NCBI GenBank assembly: GCA_020809705.1 | Contig: CP085825.1 | Span: 1,612,001 to 1,676,000, forward strand | Direction of reading: 5' to 3' | DNA: 64,000 nucleotides | Source of the DNA: Calonectria ilicicola | Taxonomy: Eukaryota; Ascomycota; Sordariomycetes; Hypocreales; Nectriaceae | Part shown: positions 30,390 through 40,187 of the stretch, one piece after another | Numbering within the stretch: the stretch's first letter is position 1 | How the letters are laid out: each line of letters begins with the position of its first letter | Notes under the pieces: model-generated | What the model saw: the letters and a program-made list of their open reading frames with translations, nothing else | Databases searched by the model: none | What the model was told of the DNA's origin: nothing | Translations under genes and position numbers: made by a program

Positions 30390-31472
30390 ATGATGTCGTC
30401 TGTCGTCGCACCCTTTACGAGGTCGTGTGCCTCCCTACTGCCTCGGGCCACACGACCCCTCCATCCAGCCACATGGGCCCTCGGTAACGCCACCCGGGCT
30501 ATCGCCGGCGCACATGTCCGGCACAGCTCACATTCGCCCATGGGCTCAGCACCAGCCAACCAACGCAAGAAGGTAACAATTGGCACCCTCAAGTCACTGC
30601 ATCGCAAGGGAGAGCCCATCAGTGTCATCACTGCCCATGACTTTCCCAGTGCACACGTTGCCGACCATGCTGGCATGGAAATCATCCTTGTTGGTGACAG
30701 CCTAGCCATGGTTGCTCTCGGCATGGAGGATACTAGTGAAGTCTTGCTAGATGAAATGCTATTGCATTGCAGATCTGTCGCAAGGGCCACTAAGTCAGCT
30801 TTTACTGTAAGCATGGCCCCTATGTATCCCGAAAAAAAAGCCAGCACTGACCCAATCTAGGTTGGTGATTTACCCATGGGTAGCTATGAGGTTTCACCAG
30901 AGCAAGCTCTTTCTACAGCCATCCGTGTTATCAAGGAGGGTCGTGTCCAGGGTGTCAAACTTGAGGGCGGAAAGGAGATGGCTCCGGCCATCCGAAAAAT
31001 CACCACCGCTGGCATCCCAGTCCTTGGTCATATCGGTCTAACGCCGCAGCGCCAAAATGCCCTCGGCGGATTCCGTGTTCAGGGCAAGACTTCTGAGGGT
31101 GCTATGCGCATTCTTGAAGATGCCCTCGCAGTCCAGGAAGCCGGCTGCTTCGCTACAGTTGTTGAAGCTGTCCCTGCTGAAATTGCTGCTCTTATCACGG
31201 AGAAATTATCTATTCCCACTATTGGCATTGGTGCTGGCAACGGCTGCTCTGGACAGGTTCTGGTTCAAGTTGATATGACTGGTAACTTTCCGCCAGGTCG
31301 GTTCATCCCCAAGTTCGTCAAGAAGTACGGCGATGTTTGGGGCGAGAGCCTGAGGGCCATCCAAGCGTATCATGCTGAAGTCAAGAGCCGAGAATACCCT
31401 GCTCCAGAACACACCTACCCTATTCCGCAGGAGGAGCTTGAGGACTTTAAAAAGGCTGTTAAGGATGCATAA
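30390..31472 (+). CDS. 3-methyl-2-oxobutanoate hydroxymethyltransferase (PanB/Ecm31)
   Basis: Exons 30390-30806 and 30861-31472 join in phase 0 across a 54-nt GTAAGC...TAG intron to 342 residues. The enzyme adds a hydroxymethyl group from methylene-tetrahydrofolate to alpha-ketoisovalerate, giving ketopantoate. This is the first step of pantothenate and CoA synthesis. The first ~60 residues are Arg/Ser/Ala-rich with almost no acidic residues, a mitochondrial-type leader. The TIM-barrel core follows: 'KKVTIGTLKSLH', 'VITAHDFPSAHVAD' and 'ILVGDSLAMVALG' with the metal-binding Asp. Next come 'FTVGDLPMGSY', 'GVKLEGG', 'VLGHIGLTPQ', the catalytic Glu region 'VVEAVPAEIA', and 'TIGIGAGNGCSGQVLV'. 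'MGSYEVS' immediately after the intron confirms the splice. The length agrees with the fungal family. Confidence 0.93.
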
Positions 31473-31691
31473 ATGTTGAGTAATGGAGAAGTTATGGTTG
31501 GATTAAGGGTCCATGATTGATAGCGATTTGTTGAGGGGGGAAGCAAGCGATTTTGCAATCAGTGCATGGTATAGCAGGCACTTGAGCTGGCATTTGTTGG
31601 GAGTTTTAGTCCGGGCAGAATATGCCCTGTTTTTTGTACCGTTAGCATCCACAAGAGTTAGATGAGAGAAAGTAGCCCACATAGGCATCCT

Positions 31692-32209
31692 TCACCCAAA
31701 AGCAGGTGTCAGTGAATATGCGACAACCAGCTGGTCATTTGCATTCTTGAAGCACTACAAAACGCAAAAGTCAGGGCAGGGAATAGCGTTGGTTGGCAAT
31801 GGAGGGACCATACCTGATGCAGGTTTCCCACAACCTCGTCCAAGGACGGTGCAAAGGCGCTGTTTACGTACAAAAACACACTGTCTGTGTCCTTACAACG
31901 CAGCTTCCTTCTTAAATATCGCACCACCTCTTCAAATTTCCGCACTGCGGTGATCTTGCAGACGTCCTGTGCAAGGGCGGGCGCTGATCCAACCGGCTTG
32001 AACCGCACCACAACCTTTTCGACAGGGAAGCTCCCAGCACTAGCCAAAGCGGCAGTTGCATCCCGTGGCAGGTCGGCCAGAACTACTGATGCCGACATGG
32101 TTAGCGGGAGATCGGGAGAGTCAGCTCGATCGGGCGAGTCTGTGTCGCCATCGGCGACTTGAAGCGAGGGTGAGGAGGGCATAAAGTCTTGCGGCGGATT
32201 CTCCGACAT
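31692..32209 (-). CDS. ATG12: Ubiquitin-like autophagy protein ATG12
   Basis: Exon 1 (32209-31814) and exon 2 (31754-31692) join across a 59-nt GTATGG...TAG intron with a CTGAC branch site to 152 residues. The first ~65 residues are disordered and acidic (Ser/Pro/Asp-rich). The ubiquitin-like fold follows: '[16 protein letters not shown]', '[13 protein letters not shown]', '[17 protein letters not shown]' and 'VVGNLHQCFKN'. The C-terminus reads '[12 protein letters not shown]'. The exposed C-terminal Gly152 is what Atg7 and Atg10 activate and transfer to a lysine of Atg5. The Atg12-Atg5 conjugate, with Atg16, directs lipidation of Atg8 on the phagophore. Without the small second exon the essential glycine would be lost, which confirms the splice. 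The gene is divergent from the PARG gene across 456 bases. Confidence 0.95.
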
Positions 32210-32665
32210 GGTCTATCTGCTGAGAACAGGGCGGACAATAGACGGGTGGGTTACTGATGGTTATCTCCCGAAATGATGCGTCCGTGTGGAGTTTTGAGAT
32301 GTTCTTGAATAGAAAAAGCGAGCAAAGGCGACAGGTTGGTGCAGCGGTTAAACGAGCTGCCTAATCAAGGCGCCCGCAGCCTGCCGCCTGAGGCTCTGCG
32401 AAACAACGTGGAGACATCACTGGACGTGTGTGGAGGGACAGTGTGGAGCACCAGCAGCACCGTGCGTCCACCAGGCTGCTTTGCGTGCGACATCTATTCC
32501 AGAAACGCCACGTTCAGACTTTGCTTCAAAGCAATTGAGATGTCACTTTCATTAAGGAAATGAAAAGTACGAGCCTCGCGCCTTAATTACAGAGATTTGC
32601 AAAATTTTGCCCACAAATGGTCTTAAAAGACAGACCCTTCTCAATCCAAATCATCCTCAACCACA
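32210..32665. other. Shared divergent promoter of ATG12 and PARG genes
   Basis: These 456 bases separate the two start codons. Nothing coding and no clear binding site is recognised. Confidence 0.5.
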
Positions 32666-34078
32666 ATGGATCCACGAAATCCATATTTCATTCTTGCCAA
32701 CTCAACTTCATGCCGCGTCATTGATCGTTTCAGTGACCTGGATGGAGATTCAGAGGACGAAGATGGATTCATTCGCTTCTGGCCGCTATTAACCCGCTAC
32801 CTCCAACGTCCGGTTATATCAACTGCCCAATTAATCGACCTGCTCGAGACCATCACAGCCGTCACTGGCGGCACAAATGGCGAGGGCCACGAGTCCCTGA
32901 AACGGTTTCTTGATGGGGAAATCATTGACAAAAAGAATTTCTTCAGCACCACGTGGCCTAGATTTCTCCAGATCGCACTGGACCTTGATTATTACTTTCC
33001 CAAGGGGAAGCTCGAGCTTCTCAAGCCGGGACACCCACTCCATCTAAGCAATGGTCAAGTAGCCTGCTTAGTTACCCACCAATTTTTATGCTCTGCTGTA
33101 CAGCAAAGACATGATGATGGGTACCAGGACTTTAGTGTTTGGTTCGCTTCAGAACAGAGACATCCGGCCGCCGTCGAGATGTATCTAACGGCCCTGTTTA
33201 CGTATTTAACGGATCTTCCCGAGGCCCAGTGGCTGAGAGAAGAACACAAATCTGGCGGTGAAAATAATGAGAATTCAGTCACATATCAGTTGCATCAGGC
33301 ACTATTTTCTGCGCCCCTGGAGGGTGTCTCCCTCGGACCAGTACTTGTCAACCATGTCGAAAATCACACAACAGACTCGCACCTCCCCAAAGTTCAAGGA
33401 CCAAAGGGCTCCGTGGTCGTATCTGCAAATAGAGTCATCGGATTTGGCCAATCCGCGACACAAGAGGAAATCTTTGTCGGCATTGCTCCACAGGCCTGCC
33501 CCGTCGTTCTGGTGGCGCCACATTTGGAAGATTCAAGTGTCATCACCGTAACTGGTGCGAGAGCAATGCTAAATGTAAAGGGACAGAAACGTGATATTTC
33601 ATGGACTATTCGTTCCGTGCCTTCGCCTAACGATGGATATGACGCATGGTTACGATCGTGGCGTGGCGGTCGACTGATTTTTATGGATGCACTAGAGATG
33701 GACATGGCTGAAGATGACGAGGCTCTGCCAGATCTAGAACGATTCAACATCGACCGAGAGATCCAGAAGGCAGCCTTGGGATTTACAGCGTACGAAGAGC
33801 GTGATACCGTGTGGACAGGTCTATGGGGGTGTGGTGCATTTTGCGGAGATGCCGGTGTGAAGCTCGTAATTTTGTGGATCGCGGCATCAATCGCAAAAGT
33901 ACAACTGAACCTGGTTCTCAGCCCAGATGAGCACGAAATAGGCTTTCAGCTTCAAAAGACAGTAAAAGCGTGCCGAGGAATTCCTGCAAAGAGTTTGCGG
34001 AAGATGTTGGATGATGTTCCGGAGGACTTGCGAGGAGCGGAGATACTTGAGTGGATCGAACAGAAGGCGCTTGATTAG
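32666..34078 (+). CDS. Poly(ADP-ribose) glycohydrolase (PARG)
   Basis: One frame of 470 residues starts at the ATG at 32666. An alpha-helical N-terminal region comes first (about 1-210). The PARG/macrodomain signature follows: 'VVVSANRVIGFGQSATQEE', with the catalytic Gln266-Glu267-Glu268, then 'IAPQACPVVLVAPHLED' and 'VTGARAMLNVKGQ'. Further on, 'VWTGLWGCGAFCGDAGVK' is the glycine-rich loop that closes over the ADP-ribose. The enzyme cuts ribose-ribose bonds in poly(ADP-ribose) chains and so reverses PARP signalling at DNA damage sites. The animal form 'GGG..QEE' is replaced by 'GFG..TQEE', as expected in fungal members. The mid-protein acidic segment 'AEDDEALPDLERF' is typical. No introns are needed. 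The nucleus and cytosol are the expected locations. Confidence 0.85.
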   Translation: MDPRNPYFILANSTSCRVIDRFSDLDGDSEDEDGFIRFWPLLTRYLQRPVISTAQLIDLLETITAVTGGTNGEGHESLKRFLDGEIIDKKNFFSTTWPRFLQIALDLDYYFPKGKLELLKPGHPLHLSNGQVACLVTHQFLCSAVQQRHDDGYQDFSVWFASEQRHPAAVEMYLTALFTYLTDLPEAQWLREEHKSGGENNENSVTYQLHQALFSAPLEGVSLGPVLVNHVENHTTDSHLPKVQGPKGSVVVSANRVIGFGQSATQEEIFVGIAPQACPVVLVAPHLEDSSVITVTGARAMLNVKGQKRDISWTIRSVPSPNDGYDAWLRSWRGGRLIFMDALEMDMAEDDEALPDLERFNIDREIQKAALGFTAYEERDTVWTGLWGCGAFCGDAGVKLVILWIAASIAKVQLNLVLSPDEHEIGFQLQKTVKACRGIPAKSLRKMLDDVPEDLRGAEILEWIEQKALD

Positions 34079-36412
34079 CCATCTCGTTTCCAAAGCCTTA
34101 CTTGATCCAAATTTCCAACAAGTTCTACTAGAATGCAATGCCGCAGGAACGGCTGGTCCGGGGTGAGGGCACAGAATTGGCATCTAAGTTTTTGAAGGGA
34201 TCCAGGGCATTCTTCCGCCAATTATTTTATTCGTACAGAATCACAAAAAGAACGAAGAGAAAATAGGATATAATTTGAAATCGGCCACTGCATCCATGGA
34301 TTTTATCCGGCCTGTATGCTATGCTCTCAGTAGTACTGGCCCGCCAAGGTCGACACCGATTGGCACACTTTAAAAAGCAATGTCATCATCCTCTGTTTAG
34401 AGTAGTCTCACTAACAGCTATCCGCGTAATAATCGGTACCAATCTTAACCTAAATTACAAGCTTGCACCTGAAACGAGTACGTTGCCTGCCTCCTCACTA
34501 TAAAAAGGGGGCAGGGGTGCGTAGGCAGTCGAATCTGGGGCAGGGCGGAATTTTGGCCCTATCACGGCTTGGCAGCAGGAATTCGATGCCGACATACCCG
34601 GCTGACAGCTGAACTGGAGCCCATATGTTTCTTGGGGCTTCTGAAAATGGATTGCGTGGTATCAGATGATCAAGGGTGTGACTAGCAGGGACCACCAGAG
34701 ATGCTTCCCTATCAAGCATAAAGCGGGTGCTGCCGAGGCCCTGGTCCAGCAATATTAAGACAAGGGGCACGAATCACCCAATGGCTCTCATCCACAATCC
34801 ATCGTGGTTCCAGGAACCGCGTTGTTTTTTTTTTTTTTTAAACTTCTCAGATCAGGTTCCATTTACATGAATGTAGCGCAGCTTCTTTGCAGATATCTCT
34901 ATAGGGTAGTGTGTTACGAAATAGCAAACCAAAATCATTATGCTTGCACCCTTTACTCTCTTGGAGGGATTTACCAGCGCGAAAACAATCCCAATCAACA
35001 TTGTGCTTTGCGGTCCTTTCTCGGCCCAGCTTTGAGCTTCGCCCCTTCAAACTGCTTGTTAGACCGCCATTCATTGTTCATTTCTCACGTCGTTTAACAA
35101 GGACGGTTCAGGCTAAAGCTCTTCTTGGCAACCCACATAGGCGATCTCGCAATGTCCGTATTGCTAGGGATGCCAAAGTTTTTGCTTGGCTTTTTCGTCT
35201 CTCCTCCCCCCCCCCCCCCAGCCTCTTTTGTTATTTCGAGAAATCTTCCGTCGACAGAATGACATCGTATTGACAAAAGGGAATAATAATATTAATATTA
35301 TGCTTCTTCTAGTTCCTGTCTTGGCTCCCCACAGCGGCAAATACCATGCAGGGCCCTGCTCGGCGCCGGGGAAATTAAGCCAGGGCGAGGGCGAAGACGT
35401 AAGTGAAACCCGCAAACGTGACGTTTTGTCGGTACCAAGGGCAGTGCTAGTCCGCGTCTCTATTCGGTCTCGGGAGGTGGGGGGAGGGGGAGAGGGGGCA
35501 GCGCCGAAAACCACGACTGTCCGATTCCTGACAGGGGGAGCTTCTTTAAGTTATAGAACTCGCGATTTAGTCAGGAAATCAGTTAGCGTCAGCCCTAGAC
35601 CAGGGTCGCCAGATAACCTTTTGAATAGACATGATTTTCATGGAAGTCCAAGCTCTGGGAAGCTTGAACGCGGCGATCCGTCTATGCTGCGCAGATCAAG
35701 CCCGTCGGTGCAGAACGACGTTGTTGATGGCCTCCTGCAGTCCTCGCCCACATTCCCAGACTGCTGGGAACCAAAAGTTTTAGTTCAGGTGAAGTCGTCA
35801 CCATGGCTTGAGCTTTTGGGCGGGACTGCCCTAAATGGGACACCTGCTCCGGCATCCAGGGTCCACAGTCACCACATCCTGGTCCCTCATCCGTTTCATC
35901 TTTCTCCCATCTCAGTCCTGGGTGGCCTCGATACCGCTCACTAAGGCAGCGGCAAGTCCCGGATTTTCAGCAAAGAGCAGTCTGGGCTCTTGACGGAGAA
36001 TTCTCCCATTCGTGCAACATATCTTGGCAGGGTTCGTCCTGGTTCGTCCCGGGGTGTTGGGGATCCTGGCTGATGTTCACCTCGTGGTCGACCCATCTGA
36101 ACGGAGCTCTTGGGGTCTTGGACAGGAATGGAACTCGGCCGTTAACTCGGTGTTGGGATTTGGGAGAGGGGAGGGAGGGAGTCGGGAACCGGTAGTCGGA
36201 TGTTGCTGGGCTGTGTTGATAGTATATAAGACTGAGCATCGTGACCTCTTCAAGTTTCTTGTAGCATCACCATCACTTCCAACTTCTTCATTCCCTTCCT
36301 CTCCTTCTTCTGTCCTTCTTTCAAATTCGTGTTTGGACTGGATCCGCACAAACTGCAATCGTTTTAACAAAAACTTCCAAGAATATCTTCTACAGTTCCT
36401 CTTTAGGTCACA
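34079..36412. other. Intergenic and promoter region before the pectate lyase gene
   Basis: No gene is supported. A 252-codon open frame at 35186-35944 translates to Ser/Pro/Gly/Arg-rich low-complexity sequence without a domain or codon bias. A good TATA box (36223-36230) and a T/C-rich leader stand directly before the pectate lyase. Confidence 0.45.
36223..36230 (+). promoter_or_regulatory. TATA box of the pectate lyase gene
   Basis: TATATAAG lies about 190 bases before the start codon, ahead of a pyrimidine-rich leader. The strong box agrees with the biased codon use of the gene, suggesting high inducible expression. Confidence 0.6.
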
Positions 36413-37414
36413 ATGAAGTTCTCCAACGTCTTCTCCTTTGCCCTCATGGGCCTGGCCAGCGCCGCCCCTACTCCCACCACCGATGACGAGGTCACCCACG
36501 CTCTCGACAAGCGGGCTTCCATCACTGAGACCTGCACCATTGGTTACGCCACCCAGAACGGTGGCACCACCGGTGGAAAGGGCGGTACCACCACCACCGT
36601 CTCTACTCTGGCCCAGTTCACCAAGGCTGCCACCTCCAGCAGCAAGATGGTCATCTACGTCAAGGGCACCATCTCTGGCGCCACCCAGGTCAAGGTCAAG
36701 TCTGACAAGACCATTGTTGGTGCTTCCGGCGCTGCCCTGAAGGGTGTTGGTCTGTACATCAAGGACCAGTCCAACGTCATCGTCCGCAACCTTGCCATCT
36801 CCAAGGTTCTGGCCGACAACGGCGATGCCATCGGCATCCAGGCCTCCACCAACGTCTGGGTCGACCACTGCGACCTCTCTTCCGACAAGAACAACGGCAA
36901 GGACTACTATGACGGTCTACTCGACATCACCCACGGTTCCGACTACATCACCGTGTCCAACACCTTCCTCCACGACCACTACAAGGCCTCCCTCGTTGGT
37001 CACTCTGACAGCAACTCGAGCGAGGACAAGGGCAAGCTCCACGTCACCTACGCCAACAACTACTGGTACAACGTCAACTCCCGTGCTCCCTCTGTCCGCT
37101 TCGGCACTGTCCACATCTACAACAACTACTACCTGAGCCTCGGCGACACTGGTGTCAACAGCCGCATGGGTGCCAGCGTCCGCGTTGAGTCCACCTACTT
37201 CGATGACTGCAGCGGTGTTGATGCTCTCACCTCTGCCGAGTCCTCCTCCACCGGCACCATCACCGTCAGCGATGTCTCCCTCAACGGTGCCACCAACAAC
37301 GCCCCCACCGGCTCCTTCTCCAGCTCCAGCATCCCTTACAGCTACACCAACTACGGTGCTAGCAAGGTCAAGAGCAAGGTCTACGGCACCGCCGGCAACA
37401 CCCTTTCTCTGTAA
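36413..37414 (+). CDS. Secreted pectate lyase, polysaccharide lyase family 1
   Basis: A single frame of 333 residues. The first 18 form a classic signal peptide (MKFSNVFSFALMGLASAA). A short propeptide ends in the dibasic Kex2-type site 'ALDKR' (about residue 34). The parallel beta-helix of PL1 shows 'NVWVDHCDL', the calcium-binding aspartates around 'YYDGLLDITHGSDYITVS', 'HDHYKASLVGHSD' and the catalytic Arg region 'NVNSRAPSVRFG'. The enzyme cleaves demethylated homogalacturonan by beta-elimination using calcium and acts in the secretome on plant walls. Codon use is strongly biased to C-ending codons, unlike nearby genes, as in highly expressed secreted enzymes. It could use pectin rather than pectate, but the calcium-site residues favour pectate. 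Confidence 0.93.
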   Translation: MKFSNVFSFALMGLASAAPTPTTDDEVTHALDKRASITETCTIGYATQNGGTTGGKGGTTTTVSTLAQFTKAATSSSKMVIYVKGTISGATQVKVKSDKTIVGASGAALKGVGLYIKDQSNVIVRNLAISKVLADNGDAIGIQASTNVWVDHCDLSSDKNNGKDYYDGLLDITHGSDYITVSNTFLHDHYKASLVGHSDSNSSEDKGKLHVTYANNYWYNVNSRAPSVRFGTVHIYNNYYLSLGDTGVNSRMGASVRVESTYFDDCSGVDALTSAESSSTGTITVSDVSLNGATNNAPTGSFSSSSIPYSYTNYGASKVKSKVYGTAGNTLSL

Positions 37415-38715
37415 ATGGCGAAACATAGTTCCATTGAGTAAGGCTGAGGTGTGGTTTATAGCTGCTGCAGTGTTTAATTCGATGTGTGGTTGAGGGGGTT
37501 GATGAATGGAGGTGGCGGAGGAATTGTCTATATCTTCTTGTTTTGTATATATGTATTCTTATATGATAGGTTACAACTATCTCTTGTGGGATACGTTGAA
37601 GTTGTCACAAAAAATCGAGTTTTGTTATCTGGGAATTTGTCCCTTGAAACTATATGTGTGTGTGCCTTGATTATTTCTTAGTCGTATGTTTATTAATTCT
37701 CCTCCTTCAAATTTCATTTACCTTGTATTTGAGGATTACAAGAGGAACCGCGGCGAAAGGTTTACTGTGAACTGAACAAGGTGGGAATATTTTGACACGG
37801 TTTGTTTCAAACTTCATACTTGCGAGCAAGGTTGAGTCTTATGTTGGTGTGATGTGGATTCCATCTAATTAATCATTGTGAAATCTAAGTAAAGCGTCAT
37901 GAAGTAAATAAAATTCTCAAGAAATAAAGGTTCACTATCCTGCTCCGGATCGTATGATTCCCGTTTGTTGCAGTATACTCAACGGAAATGAAAACATCGA
38001 AGGAGGCGAGAATAGGCATTTGTAGAGTTTAGTGAGCATCAGGATTTTGTTGAATACGTCTTGTTGATTGATGATAATGTCAATAGATGAGAGATACGAG
38101 ACTTGTGTAAGAAACCGACGGGAAATGATTCCCCGTCTCTCTAGGTTTGATGCGCCACGAGATTGAAAGGTAATCAAAGATTTAAGTATATCCAAATCAG
38201 CTCAAGCTGTTATTTGCATCTATCTACTCGACTACCTCCTTCTTCCTCCTTCTAGGTATCATTGGGTATCCCCAGCCCCAAATATCAAGCAATTAATTCT
38301 CAAACCGTTCCTGGAATCCCTGTACTTCTAATGCAGTATATGCTGTGGCCCGATGTAGGGCATGTAAAAAATCAGTCGTATCCTCCAATAAACACCGCGT
38401 AAAATTGATATATATGCCTCCGTAGATCCTTTTTAAATGTTTGTGCACCGCCTTTGGGTGATACCAGGGGGGAGCACGGGTGTTGGATCTGTTATCATGC
38501 TTGGAGCAAGCCGCGATTAAAATTCCAGAGGCTTTAAGGTTGGTGCGCGCCAGACAGTCCTATCCTTGGAAAGATGATGTATCTTGTCCATCCCCATGAG
38601 GGCTAGAGAGGAGATGCCATTCTTGGCAGGCGTAATGAGAGTTTCGAAGAATAAGTATTAGGATGGCTGCTCCAATGTAAGGAATGTGTTCGTTAAATTT
38701 TCAAGCCTAAAACGC
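37415..38715. other. AT-rich intergenic between convergent genes
   Basis: 3' regions of the pectate lyase and the GH16 gene. AT-rich, with no gene, tRNA or repeat that I can recognise. Confidence 0.45.
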
Positions 38716-40187
38716 TTAGATGAGAAGCTGAAGAACAACAAAACCGGCGGCAGCCAGAATGGTGTTGCCAACCATGCGTGTTGCGGCGCTGGCAGGAACA
38801 GGAGTGGTGGTCTGGCCAGCACCAGAGCTGCTGGTAGTGGTAGAGGAGGTGGAGTTGCCGGAACCAGAACCAGAGCTGGAACCACCGGTAGGCTTGGAGC
38901 CACTGGGGGTGGTGTAGCTGGGGGCAGTGACAGTGCTGAAGGTGGTGTAAGCAGCAGGCTTGGTCTCGGCAGGCTTGGTCTCGGCGGGCTTAGTCTCCTC
39001 GGGGGCAGACTCGGTAGTGGTCTCCTTGACAACAGTTGTCTTGCTCTCGACAGTGGTCTTTTCAGGGGCGGGGGCGGTAGTGGTATCCTTGACAGCCTCC
39101 TGGGTGGTGGTAGGGTACTTCGTCTCGGGCTTCACAACGCTGGTGGTGGCGGGGGCTTCAGAGGTGGCCTCAGGAGCAACGTAAGTGGTGGTCTCGCGCT
39201 GCTGAATGCCACCGGTGGAAGAAGGCTGGACAGCCTGGTTGTTACCAGAAGAGCCATCTCCGCGGATGATCTTGATGCTGCTGGCGCTACCAGACTTGTC
39301 ACCGTAGACGTACTCCTTGGCATTGGTGCTCTGACCAGCGGAAGCAGCACCGGCAAAGTCAGTGATGGTGATGCTCTTGTAGTAAGCGTTGAAAGGAGCC
39401 TTGGAGAAGTCGGTCTTGCCACCAGCCCATGTGACAGTGCCAGGAGCGTTGTTAGCACCACCACCAACCCAGGTTCCGAGCTTGACCTGCATAGGAGTCT
39501 GGGGGAAAGCGGAACCGCCCTTGGCGTCGGCAGCATTGAGGGTTCGCACAGTGTTGCCATCGACGATCCACTGAACTGCGCTTGGAGTCCACAAGATGGA
39601 GTAGGTGTGGAAAGAGGTCAGAGGAGAGCTGACAGCATGGTAAGCACCGCGGTCATATGTGCTGGTATCGCCCTTGCTGAAGTAGTTGGACTGAGCCTGG
39701 GCGTTGTCTCCTCCAACCCACTCCCAATCGATTTCGTCGAGGTCGTCAGATTGAAGAACGGCACTGGTAACAATACCCTGGCCTAGGGCAGCCTGGACGA
39801 CAATGTCGACACGGCCGAAGAAGAGGTAGTTGTCGGATCGGAAAGTGGGGGCCTGGCCGTCCTGAGTGATGGTGAATTTGGCACCGTTGCTACCGTATGT
39901 GATGCCGCTGGTTCCGGCCATGGGCTTGAGAGAATCGCAAGCACCCTTGGTGAAGTCGCAAGACGCTGTGCCGCCAAAAGCAGGATCGTTGGGGCAAGCT
40001 GTAAGATTCATGTTAGCAATTGGCACAATTGAGTTTGGTTGCATCGTGACCATGTTGCACTAGCGGCGATACATGCAGATGACAGCTCGTGTAACTTACT
40101 CTGCGATAGAGGGTTGCATGAAGTGCTGGTCTGAGCCGAGACTAAGGCGGCCAGAGCCACCGCGGCGGAAAGGGCCTTGGTGAACAT
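38716..40187 (-). CDS. GPI-anchored CRH-type GH16 chitin-glucan transglycosylase
   Basis: Exon 1 (40187-40100) and exon 2 (39998-38716) join across a 101-nt GTAAGT...CAG intron to 456 residues. The enzyme transfers chitin chains onto beta-glucan, cross-linking the fungal wall from the outer face of the plasma membrane. Exon 1 encodes the signal peptide (MFTKALSAAVALAALVSA) and 'TSCNPLSQ', which continues as 'TCPNDPAFGG', the conserved CRH beginning. The GH16 catalytic motif is 'DEIDWEWVG' (nucleophile and acid/base Glu). Later 'YSILWTPSAVQWIVDG' and 'KLGTWVGGG' line the cleft. A Ser/Thr/Pro-rich stalk with 'PAETK' repeats follows from about residue 300. The protein ends in a GPI signal: small residues, then a hydrophobic tail. 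A TATA box stands upstream. Confidence 0.93.

Noticed and set aside
35186..35944. 252-codon open frame on the + strand
   Set aside because: Low-complexity translation without a recognisable domain or supporting splice structure in a promoter region.
36438..37426. Overlapping frames on both strands inside the pectate lyase gene
   Set aside because: Shadows caused by strong codon bias; only the frame with signal peptide and PL1 motifs is real.
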